This document shows positions 1 through 9,757 of a DNA stretch of 64,000 bases, piece after piece. Source of the stretch: Paralithodes platypus. Taxonomy: Eukaryota; Arthropoda; Malacostraca; Decapoda; Lithodidae. Every line of letters starts with the position of its first letter. Within the stretch, counting starts at the first letter, position 1. The position numbers and the translations under genes were made by a program. The stretch lies in NCBI GenBank assembly GCA_032716605.1, contig CM064572.1:37180313-37244312 (forward strand). The letters are read 5' to 3'. The notes under the pieces are model-generated. The model did no database searches. It saw only the letters and a program-made list of their open reading frames with translations, and had not been told where the DNA came from.

Positions 1-2
1 TC

Positions 3-651
3 GGTGATCATAAGATTATACCTTGTACACATGTAAAACATTTAGGTCTACATATAGATTGTAACATGCTTTTCAACAAACACACAAGTGAACTGAACAA
101 GAAAGTCATGGGAACGTTGCTGTATGTGAATCGTATAAAAGGTAATTTTGACAAAGCTACTTGGGTCATTGTGATTCAATCGCTAATTTTAAGTTTGATA
201 AATTATTGCATAATGATATGGGGTTCAACTAATTGCACTATATTAAATAATGTACACAAAATTCAGAATTTTGCTCAAAGGTAGCAGTGGGTGGAGCAAA
301 ATAATTCGACCATGTAACTCCGATAATAAAGGAATTAGAGTGGCTAAACATAAAGCAAAAATATATATATATGATACAGCTATTACGGTGTATAAAGGAA
401 GGCATAAGCTAATTCCAAACTGGCTAATAAACTTTCCTATTGTAAATGAAATCATAAATAGTAACACAAGACAGCAAAACCATCTACTGTATATGTACAG
501 AGAACAAACACCTTTTATGTTGAACGATCGCTTTTGGTAGCAGGACCTAAAATATGGAATAAGTTGCCGAGGTCAGTAAAAGACACAAATAACCTAAACA
601 CGTTTAAGCATATATTTAAAGATTATATTCTGAAGCATGAAATGGATCTAT
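3..651 (+). pseudogene. 3' end of a CR1/L2-like LINE (RT C-terminal region), decayed
   Basis: Frame 3 at the window edge reads a VKHLGLHID-type motif, then a region typical of the thumb/C-terminus of non-LTR reverse transcriptases (NYCIMIWGST, VHKIQNFA). Reading then jumps between frames near 280, 340 and 530 before a final KIWNKLPRSVKD...FKHIFKDYI segment that stops near 651. The WN-LP and F-K motifs are the usual end of CR1/L2-group ORF2 proteins. At least three frameshifts make it a dead copy. It is followed by about 150 bp of 3' UTR ending in a short CTGATT repeat tail that runs into a (CT)n tract. The 5' part lies outside the window. Confidence 0.75.
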
Positions 652-830
652 AAACAAAAATAAAAACAATAATGTAACTATAATTTTGTATAGATATTGC
701 AGACTGTCCATAGTAACATACTAGAGATGTTTCTTATTGTAAACATGTATACAGTATGTGTGTTTTAATATTTGTTAATGTTTTATGTGAAGAACCATTG
801 TAAAGTGGAAAAATCAATATTCTGATTCTG

Positions 831-831
<1 letters not shown>

Positions 832-864
<33 letters not shown>
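832..864. repeat. (CT)n microsatellite at a LINE-LINE junction
   Basis: A pure CT run follows the CTGATT tail of the preceding LINE and abuts the first codon of the next LINE fragment. It may have grown from the LINE tail. Confidence 0.9.
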
Positions 865-866
<2 letters not shown>

Positions 867-1120
867 AATATTATCAAAAGTTTTAGAGAAAGTCGCCACA
901 AATCAGTATATGTCACACTTGGAAAACAACAATCTGCTTTCTACAAGTCAACATGGTTTTCGGCCAAATTTATCAACGGAAACAGCCCTCACTTTATTAA
1001 CTAATAAAACATATACTAATATTGATAACAAAAAAGCATCTTTACTAACACTGCTTGATTTGTCTAAAGCTTTCGACAGTGTTAGCTATCAAATATTGTT
1101 AGGAAAATGCAACAAACGTG
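865..1120 (+). pseudogene. LINE reverse transcriptase fragment (fingers/palm start)
   Basis: One open frame starts directly at the microsatellite edge with PILSKVLEKV, continues with HLENNNLLSTSQHGFRPN and reaches LLDLSKAFDSV, the motif carrying the first catalytic Asp of non-LTR reverse transcriptases. Homology fades after about residue 84; the rest of the frame (to 1146) is Arg/Thr-rich and unrelated. The fragment lacks endonuclease, YADD box and C-terminus. It belongs to the same broad CR1/Jockey-like group as its neighbour, but it is the earlier part of the protein lying downstream of a C-terminal piece, so the two are separate insertions or a rearrangement. Confidence 0.75.
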
Positions 1121-1920
1121 TTACAACAACCAGGAGGGCAGGATAGGGCAGGGCCTACAATATCCCTGTCAAAAGTATTGTCACTGCTAAGCCTAAAGAA
1201 GTTTGGAGACCTAGAGCTGTGACCCCATCCTAGGCTTGTAAGGGGTAGCATGATATGGTGGAGCAGGCCCCACATGCAGGATCCTGGTACACGCGCGGAA
1301 GTTGACGCAGTAATTGTGAGGGGCTGTGAAAGAGTGCCTGGCTGACATGTGGCCTTGAAGGTTAAGTTTAATTATGACTGCTGCTTCATTGATCGATCGA
1401 AGGGGAAGGGGGTGTGGGGGAGGCGAGGGGGAGTATATTGAGTGATGGTGGGGCTGATGGAGGTGGAGGTGACATTTATGGAGAAGTGTTACAGAGGAGG
1501 AATGAGAAATGAGTGAAACCTGAGAATTTAATTAGTTTGTAATGCCTTGCGACTTCATTGTATAGCTTACATCAAAGATAGACTGTATGCAACTCCAACT
1601 CCCGAAGTTTTTATTTACTTATTTATTATATATATTTTTTATTTTGTTCGTATATATACTAAATGCAAACTGACTGTAACAAGTGTCTCCCCTAAAGTTG
1701 AAAGTAACAGAGCAAAATTAAGACCAAATTTAAGTGTATTGAAAAGAAGTGTGGTGTGCTTGTTATGTGTAGTGAAATGAATATGAGGAGGAGGTGTTTG
1801 TGAGAGCTAGTTGGATTACTCTCTGTGTAGGTAAGGCACAAACAGAAACAGTGAGGGAAGCCAGACAAATTACGTTTACGTTGAGGGACCCGCAGAGGGC
1901 CGCTCTCGGGCGGCTTGATA
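1121..1920. other. No gene recognised
   Basis: No convincing ORF, RNA gene or TE terminus was seen. There is a purine-rich stretch near 1385-1500 and an AT-rich stretch near 1610-1670. Short frames here have no motifs. Confidence 0.5.
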
Positions 1921-1924
1921 TGCG

Positions 1925-2330
1925 GGGGTTATGCATTAGGACTAGTGGTTGGGGACAGGATCAGGATTAGGGATGTAATGATTGGTGATCATAGTTCTAA
2001 AAGAATCAAGATTGGGGCTATTAACTACATGAAATGGGAGGTGGTTCCACTCTTGGATGCTGCGGGGGAAAAATGATTGTCTAAATATGTCCGTGCTTGC
2101 CTGATACGTGTGGTATTGTAAGGTGTGGCTGCGGTCATCGCATTATATACTTATATATTATATCATCGCATCGTATACTTGTAGGGTGTAAATATATATA
2201 TTTGTCTATGTCCATATAAGTTGCTAGTGATTTTATATAATATCTGTTGTCTTAGCATTTGCCTTCTTGTCACAAGTGGGTCTAGTCTGTTTGAGCAAAG
2301 TGACAGATGTAGTGTGTCTGTAATCACGTC
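1925..2330 (-). pseudogene. Decayed LINE ORF2 C-terminus
   Basis: Read on the minus strand, about 2145 down to 1930 encodes a clear LINE ending: a Y-H-TYQASTDIFR stretch, then FFPRSIQEWNHLP and VVNSPNLDSF, the widespread FFPR-I-EWN-LP end of Jockey/CR1-type proteins. Upstream (2330-2170) a second frame gives weaker similarity of the L-YKI...DI--YL-P type. Stops and frameshifts separate the parts. No tail or TSD could be defined. Confidence 0.65.
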
Positions 2331-2454
2331 TGATCCATCTGGTCCATCTTGAAACAGGAGTTCCAGCAACACTTTATCACATGCCTATGTGGCGTCCCCT
2401 GGGTACTGCCCTGCTCGATTGGTGTCTACAACCTCCCCAATAGTGGTACCTTAA

Positions 2455-3036
2455 CCCCTTATGTGCCGGCGACACCCTTTAAGGGGGTAGTGCTTGGTTT
2501 TTGGTCGATATAATATATATGTATTAATTTATTTTTGAGTTTCCTCGCTAGACCTCCATCAAGCTTAGAAAAACACCCCCTAGACCCCCTTTAAAGATAA
2601 ATTTGTACATTTGTTGATAGAAAAATGTCCCGGCCGAAGGCCGAAGGCCGGTTCCTTCTAGAATTACAGGCTCTCTATCACTCGCCAGGAAAAAAATCGA
2701 CACCTGAATGGCACTTAAGGTCTTAATATTGACAAAAAATGGAGCGAAAGGTCTTATAATCGACAAACTAATGGAACGAACGTATTAAAATCTCAAAACA
2801 AATATGCTAAACATGAGGGAGAAGGGGCCCAGAAAAAGCGACTACCTTCCCCTTAAACTATATTATGGCTAGTATTAGACGATTTAATTCAGTTTAAAAA
2901 GAGTTTACAGCAATTCACAGGCTTCGAACTATCTCACTTAACCTTATTTGACTACCACAGATCCTTCTTAAACTGTATGAAATCGTCTAAATATAGCTAG
3001 AATATAATTGAAAATGCGTCGCCGGTATAGAAGGGG
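2455..3036. mobile_element. TTAA-flanked MITE, family A (copy 1), split by a nested element
   Basis: TTAA at 2451-2454 and 3037-3040 flank inverted ends that start CCCCTTATGTGCCGGCGAC on the left and, read inward on the other strand, CCCCTTCTATACCGGCGACG. Inside, a GGCTAGTATTAGACGATT block is mirrored by AATCGTCTAAATATAGCTAG, so the element is palindromic. The left arm is interrupted at 2479-2856 by the family F insertion. TTAA duplication and CCC-type termini are the hallmark of piggyBac-superfamily MITEs. Without the nested insert it is about 200 bp, like copies 4 and 5. Confidence 0.75.
2483..2852. mobile_element. TTAA-flanked element, family F (copy 1), nested in MITE A1
   Basis: TTAA at 2479-2482 and 2853-2856. 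The ends are roughly inverted: GGGGGTAGTGCTTGG on the left and GGGGAAGGTAGTCGCTT inward from the right. Removing the insert joins the two arms of MITE A1 in a form matching copies at 3759 and 6080. It contains the recurrent block around CTCGCCAGG and is inversely oriented to family F copy 2 at 3959. Confidence 0.65.
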
Positions 3037-3040
3037 TTAA

Positions 3041-3297
3041 GGGGCGGTTTGATTTTTCTGGACTCCCTATTCTTTAGCCCCATTAGTTTGGCGATATTTC
3101 GGTGACGTCCTTTTCATTATATTCTGGCAACTATTGGGCGATTGTATTCAGCTTAGGAAGGATGTCTACCCCTTAAAAGGCAACTGACTATCTCAATTAT
3201 TAACCCTTTTACCTGTCATATATCCTTCCTTAGCTTCATAAAACCGTCTAAATGTGTCTGAAATCCAATTAAAAAGATGTCATCGGTACAGAAAGGG
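3041..3297. mobile_element. Family F end fragment fused to MITE A (copy 2)
   Basis: Starting at the shared TTAA (3037-3040), 3041-3100 resembles the terminus of family F (GGGGCGGTTTGA, CCCCATTAGTTTGG). It passes at about 3105 into the interior of family A (TTCTGGCAACTATTGGGCGATT ... ACCGTCTAAATG) and ends at CATCGGTACAGAAAGGG plus TTAA (3298-3301). The left A terminus is missing, so this is a truncated A copy joined to an F end. Confidence 0.55.
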
Positions 3298-3364
3298 TTA
3301 ATGCTGAGAAAGAAGTCATAGTTGGCCATTGTAACTTTCGATAGTCGAATTATAACGCTTGTTT

Positions 3365-3515
3365 ATATTTTATTCTGACTATCATTAGAAGATCTTATTC
3401 AGCTTAGAAAGGATCTGTGAGGATGAAAAGGGTAAAGACAGTCTCAATTAACCCTCTGCCTTTCACACACTCGTCCTAATCTAAATAAAATCGTCTAATA
3501 GTATCCAGAATAAAG
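3365..3515. mobile_element. MITE A (copy 3), degenerate
   Basis: It carries the mirrored core of family A (CTGACTATCATTAGAAGATC ... AAATCGTCTAATAGTATCCAG) but neither terminal CCGGTAC block is clear. It runs directly into the 26-bp tandem repeat. Confidence 0.45.
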
Positions 3516-3622
3516 GTGAAAGAGTGTGATCGTTTTCAAAGAGGAAAGAGTGTGATCGTTTTCAAAGAGGAAAGAGTGTGATCGTTTTCAAAGAGGAAAG
3601 AGTGTGATCGTTTTCAAAGAGG
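3516..3622. repeat. 26-bp tandem repeat, about four units
   Basis: Unit GAGGAAAGAGTGTGATCGTT plus TTCAAA, perfect at 3541, 3567 and 3593, with a partial leading unit at 3516. It looks like a recent slippage or unequal-crossover expansion at the end of MITE A copy 3. Confidence 0.9.
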
Positions 3623-3758
3623 AAAACCAAATATAAACTGTCCAAAAGGGTTCTACCAATTATGTAATCAGGCTTTATTTTGACTTTGGGTTATTTTGCA
3701 AGTTTTAAATTATAATTTCATATTTCCTGAGCCCACCCTATTATTATATTCCTAGTAA

Positions 3759-3954
3759 CCCCTTCTGTACCGGCACCTTCCTTTTAACTATATTCTGGCT
3801 ACTATTAGATGATTATATTTTGTTTAAAAGCAATTAACAGGCTTCGAACTATCCCACGTAACCCTTTGTACTACCACAGCTCCATCTTAAACGGCATAAC
3901 ACCGTCTAAGTATAGCTAGAATACAATTTAAAAACGCCACCGGTACAGAAGAGG
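3759..3954. mobile_element. TTAA MITE, family A (copy 4)
   Basis: A 196-bp element: left end CCCCTTCTGTACCGGCACC after GTAA (a mutated TTAA, 3755-3758), right end CACCGGTACAGAAGAGG before TTAA (3955-3958). The core is palindromic (TCTGGCTACTATTAGATGAT mirrored by GTCTAAGTATAGCTAGAAT). No coding capacity. Confidence 0.75.
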
Positions 3955-3958
3955 TTAA

Positions 3959-4257
3959 GGGGAGGTGTTTGTTTGTTCTGGACCCCCTTCTCCCTCATGC
4001 TTAACCCCTTTAGTTTTGAGATATTCTAAGATGTTCGCCCCATTAGTTTGGCTATCTAAAGACTTTCGCCCCATTTACTGGTCAATTTTAAGAACTTTCG
4101 TGCCACTTTTAAGTTTCGATTTTTTCCCGGCGAGCGATAGCGAGCCTGTAATTTCGGAGGAAATGGCATGAAATATTTACAAATTTATCTCTAAGGGGGG
4201 TTTAGGGGGTATAATTTGTATAAAGCTTGATGGAGGTCTACGGAGGTAAATAAAATA
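3959..4257. mobile_element. Family F element (copy 2), inverse to copy 1
   Basis: Begins GGGGAGGTGTTTG immediately after the TTAA ending MITE A4, and matches the reverse complement of 2530-2852 in order: CCCCTTCTCCCTCATG, the CCCCATTAGTTTGG block, CCCGGCGAGCGATAGCGAGCC, then GCTTGATGGAGGTCTA. The far terminus is lost in AT-rich sequence after about 4257. The F and A family members at 2.5-4.2 kb form a large interrupted inverted repeat. Confidence 0.6.
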
Positions 4258-4423
4258 CAATATGAATAGAATAAAAATATAATAGAATAAATAGATAATA
4301 TACAAAATATAGAAATACAAATATCCCAAAAGAGTTCTGCCATACATGTTTTCAAGCTTTCATATTTTCCAAGTCTACCCTTGTGCCTTATCGGTACTAT
4401 CGCTCGGTATGGAACTGTAGATG

Positions 4424-4491
<68 letters not shown>

Positions 4492-4550
4492 ATTTATAAG
4501 TATCTGAAATATACCTATACGTATTTTGCCATTCCTCACTACCCCCCCCC

Positions 4551-4636
<86 letters not shown>

Positions 4637-4690
4637 TGTATATGTGTATATCTCTCTCCCTCTCCCTCTCTTTCTTTCTCTCTCTCTATA
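4424..4690. repeat. Compound microsatellite (TC)n, (TA)n, (TC)n
   Basis: (TC)n at 4427-4488, then (TC)n and (TA)n across 4554-4636, and interrupted TC at 4650-4690. The open frames on both strands here are repeat artefacts. Confidence 0.95.
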
Positions 4691-4872
4691 TATCGTACAT
4701 ACTCCCCAATACACACATAACATATACTGTATATATATTTGTTTTCAATTTCGAATTCCCCCCCCCCCCCCCTTTTTATGTGTAACCCTTTCCCTCTCAT
4801 AGACTTCTGCTCCGGCAATCAACCATGGGGATTGCTAGCTTCATTCACCAGCCAAAATATGTATGGCAGTGA

Positions 4873-5104
4873 TAGATAGATAGATAGATAGTTAGATAGA
4901 TAAGTGGGTGGTGGATGGTTGGGTAGGTAGGTGAATGGTTAGGTAGGTAGGTGGTTGGGCAGGTGTGTCGGTAGGTGGGTGAGCAGGTGTGTAAGTAGGT
5001 AGGTAGGTAGGTGGGTGGGTAGGTAGGTAGGTAGGTAGGTAAGTAGGTGGGTACAATCCATACATACATACATAATTACAATCACATACATACATACATA
5101 CAGT
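4873..5104. repeat. Tetranucleotide-rich tract (GATA, GTAG, TACA)
   Basis: GATA units at 4874-4902, then interrupted GGTA/GTAG units to about 5050, then ATAC/CATA units to 5104. Confidence 0.9.
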
Positions 5105-5239
5105 TGTAGACAGGGTTTTCTGGACAGATTTTGTAGGCATAATTTTGATACACTGACGAACCATTTTGAAACATTGCTTAAGACACAATGATCATGTAAC
5201 TAAGATTCACAAGTTAATGATCACCGACCCGCTACTATC

Positions 5240-5276
5240 ATTATGAAGTGTTCAAGTATTTCTGACCACGACAATA

Positions 5277-5334
<58 letters not shown>
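5240..5334. repeat. Mariner-type end plus (TA)n microsatellite
   Basis: 5250-5275 reads GTTCAAGTATTTCTGACCACGAC, the inverted form of the terminus that starts at 5346. It is followed by a pure (TA)n run at 5280-5334. The other end of this left copy was not found. Confidence 0.6.
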
Positions 5335-5335
<1 letters not shown>

Positions 5336-5345
5336 GGTATATATA

Positions 5346-5622
5346 CAGTCGTGATCAGAAATACTTGAACGTACAGCTACTGACAATTGTTCGTGAGCTC
5401 TTGCAACTTTCTTTATGCAAATCTATCCATTTTGATTAATGTTCAGATCAAATCAGCTATATAATATATTATTAGTAAGTAGGCTACATATTATGTATTT
5501 ATTGATATAAAGCTGATTTGATCTGAACATCAATATGAACGGATATATTTGCATAAAGAAAATCGCAAGAGGTCACAAACATTTGTCAGTAGCTGTACAT
5601 TGAAGCTTATTTGATATCCCTG
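5346..5622. mobile_element. Tc1/mariner-type MITE
   Basis: Starts at CAGTCGTGATCAGAAATACT after TA and ends at ...ATATCCCTG before TA, 277 bp. About 110-bp arms are inverted repeats: TACAGCTACTGACAA..., TTTATGCAAAT and GTTCAGATCAAATCAGCT each recur inverted in the right arm. TA target and CAGT ends fit Tc1/mariner. No transposase. Confidence 0.7.
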
Positions 5623-5624
5623 TA

Positions 5625-6075
5625 CAGTACACTCGACCAAAAAACAATTTTGACACTGGTGAGCTGTAAATAATTTAGTGTGAACGGAATAAATCGGATG
5701 AAACATACGTCTGTGAGGTATGATCATAAGATTTCGACCCACTTCCAGAATGTTTAGAGCGTTAGTGTAAAGATTGTTGCTTGGTCGAGTAAATCATTAT
5801 ATTAGATGGGTTTACTACAGCCGACATACAATATACAAGTCTGTGAACGTGGTGAGAGCTGCACTGAGAGGTAGACCTAGACAGATGTGCGATCAAGTCG
5901 TACAATCTGATCTCAAATTGGAATAAAAATAAAATAAATACAAAAGATGACAAATGAGGTTGCCCAGAATAGGGTTTCCTGGAACACTGCCGTTAGGACA
6001 TAAGACTGAAACAAGACCCCCCCCCCCAGGCTTTCATATATGTGTAATATGTATGAAATAGACTACAGCCTACCT
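5625..6075. other. No gene recognised
   Basis: AT-rich DNA with no recognisable ORF, apart from a short poly-C run near 6019. Confidence 0.4.
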
Positions 6076-6079
6076 TTAA

Positions 6080-6269
6080 CCCCTTGTCCCCTTCTGTACC
6101 GGTGCCGTCCTTTTCATTTTATCCTGGCTACTATTAGACGATGTTATTCAGCAATGAACAGGCTTCATCTCAATCAACCCCCTTTACTACCACTGATCCT
6201 TTAAACTACATAAAATCATTTAAATATTACTAGAATAACAATATAAATACATCGCTGGTACAGAAGGGG
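6080..6269. mobile_element. TTAA MITE, family A (copy 5)
   Basis: TTAA 6076-6079 and 6270-6273. Ends CCCCTTGTCCCCTTCTGTACCGG and, inward from the right, CCCCTTCTGTACCAGCGATG. The core block TGGCTACTATTAGACGAT recurs inverted, decayed. 190 bp, non-coding. Confidence 0.75.
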
Positions 6270-6273
6270 TTAA

Positions 6274-6975
6274 ATGGTACAGTATCAGGCTATCGATGTT
6301 TTAATTACACTCTTTAAACTTTGATTTGTACTAATTGTCCTTCTTAAGTTGATACACATTGTCTAGTAAATTGACCCTTTAGTGTACAGTTAAACAAAAA
6401 TCCCGAGATTTTCCAATATGTTTAAATTCCAAGGTTAGAATAAAATACCAATATCTGTGGATAGCCTAAATTTCAAGAAGTGGCACCTCTGGGACTTTCC
6501 TTCGGTCAGCATTAACAACTTAGCTTCTTATTATGAGATCATTTACTTTCATTAAGCGACAATTATTGACATATATTTACATGAATTCTGACCATATTCA
6601 AGAGTTTTATACTATATCTATATGAGTGTTTAACATATTTAGCGATAATACCATTTGGTAACGATAATCTGAATGTGTTTACTATTTTGACTAATAGCAG
6701 TATTCGTGGAACAGATTAAACTGATAACACTGCCCTCTGAACATCCCTCCAATCTCCTAACCATAGAGTACAGAAACATAGAGCCGAAAGCATGACGTAA
6801 CACGGTTATTTTGCCGCGCATCCTAGGGATTTGGTGGCAGAACTGTTGTAGGGCATACAACCAAAACACCTTAGTCGTTTTTCCTTTTCTGTCCGCCTGG
6901 CTTGTTTGCAGTGTTACCAAAGTTAAGGGAAATTCCGCAAAATAAGGGGCAATAGATTAAAGAGGGAACGTCTTT
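6274..6975. other. No gene recognised
   Basis: Unique-looking AT-rich sequence. Short frames such as 6639-6920 on the minus strand have no motif. Confidence 0.4.
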
Positions 6976-7294
6976 ATGAGAGCTGTGGTAGTCGAGTGGT
7001 GAGCACGCTCACGTGTGAATCTGCAAAACCCGGGATCGAATCCCTGCCACGGCGGACATTTAGTGGGTGTGGTAGTACGTCCTAGCATGTTTTACATGCT
7101 CGCACCCAGTCAGGGAACATCCTGACGACGTATACAGACTAAACACACATAACAAAGCCACTCCAACAGCTTCCTCTCTCTCCAACACCCCTTCTCCCCT
7201 CTCTACACGCTTCAGAAAAATAGGAAAAGTAGAATGTAAATACGAGGTGCCATTGTAAAGGCTTATCCCTCAATACTTCATCTGATCTGATCTG
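6976..7294 (+). mobile_element. tRNA-derived SINE
   Basis: The head has RNA polymerase III promoter-like boxes: A box around TGGTAGTCGAGTGG (6985-6998) and B box GGATCGAATCC (7033-7043). It is followed by an unrelated body and a tail GCCATTGTAAAGGCTTATCC...CAATAC that ends in repeated TCTGA units. A second, 5'-truncated copy of the tail lies at 7996. Anticodon-arm pairing is not convincing, so it is not called a tRNA gene. Confidence 0.75.
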
Positions 7295-7995
7295 AGAGAT
7301 TTAATGTTGGTAAGCACATTTGTACATTATTTAAAATAAAAAAAGATATATAAAAGCAAGAGGAATATATTAGGAATACATATACAATATACAAACAAAA
7401 ATACTTTCATATGATGTAAGCTGTATAACTACAAGCAACACACCAAGAATTACAATGTAATTTTGAATATATATTATTAGTTACATGTTATGTAGATGGT
7501 AATCTATAAAGTTGCACTAAAACAGGACATTTCACCAAATACGTTCATAGGTTATACTTATGACATCTAGGGATATTTTGTCCCAGCATGTTTGACGTTG
7601 GCAACTCCCCATTCTCACAAGAACAATGGTGTGGGTAGACCATACATGACTGTGAACCTCATCATAATTACGACAATTTCACGATGATCTGGCCTTTACA
7701 GTAGCCTCTACTTATGTCTATTTCACTCTGTCATGTCCATAGAGTCTCTGGATAGCGTAGTATTGATTATTAATAGCGTTATTGTTATTAGTACAAGGTA
7801 GGAATGATTACGAATTAATGAGGACCCTCCCTTTTTCCTTTGTGATCGTGCTGCCATTTCTCGAATGCGCGGCTCGCTATTTTCAGATTTGTAACGTCTT
7901 TCTTTCCTCTCTATCCAATCTGTACTCTATGCTCCCAACTAACAAAACTAATTTTTGTGTCACTGTGCGTCAACGGTGAAGAAGAAGAAGAATTA
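7295..7995. other. No gene recognised
   Basis: AT-rich sequence, small GAA-repeat near 7979. The 65-aa frame at 7782 has no recognisable domain. Confidence 0.4.
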
Positions 7996-8101
7996 CTGTA
8001 TAAACCTCTCTACACTCTTCAGAAAAAATAGGAAATGTAGAAAGTAGCTACGAGGTGCCATTGTAAAGGCTTATCCCTCAATACCTTCATCATCATCATC
8101 A
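7996..8101 (+). mobile_element. 5'-truncated SINE (tail region only)
   Basis: Matches the last 100 bp of the SINE at 6976 (CTCTCTACAC-CTTCAGAAAAA, ACGAGGTGCCATTGTAAAGG, CTTATCCCTCAATAC) and ends in (TCA)n. 5' truncation fits target-primed reverse transcription. Confidence 0.75.
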
Positions 8102-8289
8102 ACTAATGGGAAGCCTATTCAATTACTCCCTATGTCGCATTCCTGGCTTGTATTGTGTTATTGTGTGTGGTGATATAGTGAAGTGTGCTTCTGTCAAGTT
8201 GTGTAGGCTGTTGTTTATACATAGGTTACATAAGTGGTTGTTTACTTGTCACTCCTCACTCTGTTGCCGGATATCAACAATGGCAATAT

Positions 8290-8895
8290 GTAAGGGGTCA
8301 ATATGTAGGAGACGCAACAATATAGGTAACAAATGTTTAATATCAGTTTTGGGTTCCTATCATCATATGCTTCATTGCTATATCATTTTTATCCTAGGGG
8401 AAAAAAAAACAAATCTTTTGATTTTTTTTTTCTTGGATTTTTTTTTTGTTTTTTGTTTTTTGTTTTTAATTTTTCATTAACCTAACCAACAAACCTAACC
8501 TAACCTAACCTCAAATACATTTAGGGGTCAATATACAGGAGACGCAACAATATAGGTAGCAAATTTCTAATGGTAGTTTTGTGTTTCAGTCGTCATATGC
8601 TTCATTTCTATATACTTTTTATCCCCGGGGGAAAACAAAAATCTTGGGATTTTTGTTTTTTTTTTGTTTGTCATTAACCTAAACTAAAAACCTAACCTAA
8701 CCTAACCTAATAGCCCCCAAATACATTTAGGTTAGGTTAGGTTAGGTTTTTTGGTTAGGTTAATGAAAAATTAAAAATCCCAAGAAAAAATAATGAAAAA
8801 TCCCAAAGATTTTTTTTTTTTTCCCGGGGATAAAAAGTATATAGAAATGAAGCATATGATGATTGAAACACAAAACTACCATTATAAATTTGGGG
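8290..8895. repeat. Foldback repeat with TTAGG/CCTAA arrays
   Basis: Three copies of one unit: 8297-8515 and 8524-8715 forward, 8716-8895 inverted. Shared blocks are GGAGACGCAACAATATAGGTA, CATATGCTTCATT and a T-rich tract after CCCCGGGG. At unit ends are (CCTAA)3-4 near 8495 and 8691 and (TTAGG)4 near 8728. Parts of the same unit recur near 20160-20235 and 20720-20815 on the far side of the LTR retrotransposon, so that element inserted into this repeat region. Confidence 0.75.
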
Positions 8896-9277
8896 ATGGA
8901 TGTAGTGTTACGAACTGGCACTCGGGTACACAAGGGCTCTCAATCAGGACTCGAATACGGCTCGCTGCCACAACGGAAACACACGATCCCAACCCCTGAG
9001 TACTGCCAGGCGAACAAAAAACACCAATACCCTCCAGAGTTCAATCTGCTATAACGGGGTATACAAGAACTCGGTACTAGTGTTCAACAACAGACTAATA
9101 AAGAGACAGGAATAATCTAGTCTGGTCAACAATCAAACAATGAAGTAAGAAACAACAACACAAAAGAATAGTGTTGGCCGAAGCCGAAGTAATCCACCCT
9201 TGACTATGAACTTAAGAAGTCCACCACCCTCTACTTCGGATCGGCACTATTACGTTACGTTAATTAATAGTCCTTAA

Positions 9278-9757
9278 CCCTTTATTAGCAGCTCACCACT
9301 TAAGTCGTATTTAATAAAGCTGGACTATGTGGCGGCGCTCGACATAACTCGAGTGGCAATTTCAGCACGTAATGTGGCTGAGAGAGAGAGACAAGTGGTG
9401 GCAGGAGACTAGCGAGCGTATGACTGCTCCAGACCACCGCGGCGAACCTACTGACACAAATCTCAGCTCCCTCCTCCCTCTCTCACTCGCTACATACTCA
9501 ATTATGTACCGAAAGTACCGAATTACCTGCTTTTTGCACTCGCGTTGCACGGTTATTGCAAGAAAACTATCCATCATACAAGGATCGTTATGGTGTCATT
9601 TGAAAGCTCTGTTTATGCCCTTTCAGGGATAGATACTTGTTTTACGTTCTGGGTCTTTTTTAGGCATGAAAATGATCACGTAAACAGCCCTATTTTGGCT
9701 AAAAACACCCCGCTGGGCGGTACACATAAATAAACCGCATAGGCCGCTCGTAAGGTG
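9278..9757. mobile_element. TTAA MITE, family B (copy 1), inside the 3' LTR
   Basis: TTAA 9274-9277 and 9758-9761; the other LTR has a single TTAA at this site, proving a 480-bp insertion with TTAA duplication. Terminal inverted repeats are imperfect: CCCTTTATTAGCAGC against CACCTTACGAGCGGC. The short frames inside (for example 9362-9577 minus) recur in every B copy because the sequence is conserved, not because they look like genes. Confidence 0.9.

Noticed and set aside
3516..3622. CRISPR-like array
   Set aside because: The units are contiguous with no spacers, and the sequence is eukaryotic.
4375..4818. Open frames of Arg-Glu, Tyr-Ile and Ser-Leu repeats on both strands
   Set aside because: They are translations of (TC)n and (TA)n microsatellites.
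8106..8480. 124-aa plus-strand frame ending in Phe-rich tail
   Set aside because: Runs into the T-rich part of the foldback repeat; no domain.
8482..8760. A chromosome end or true telomere
   Set aside because: Arrays have only three to four units, in both orientations, inside a dispersed repeat.
9362..9577. 71-aa frame repeated at 14951, 19578 and 38387
   Set aside because: Recurs only because it lies in MITE B. Copies differ by stops and frameshifts and no known peptide is recognised.
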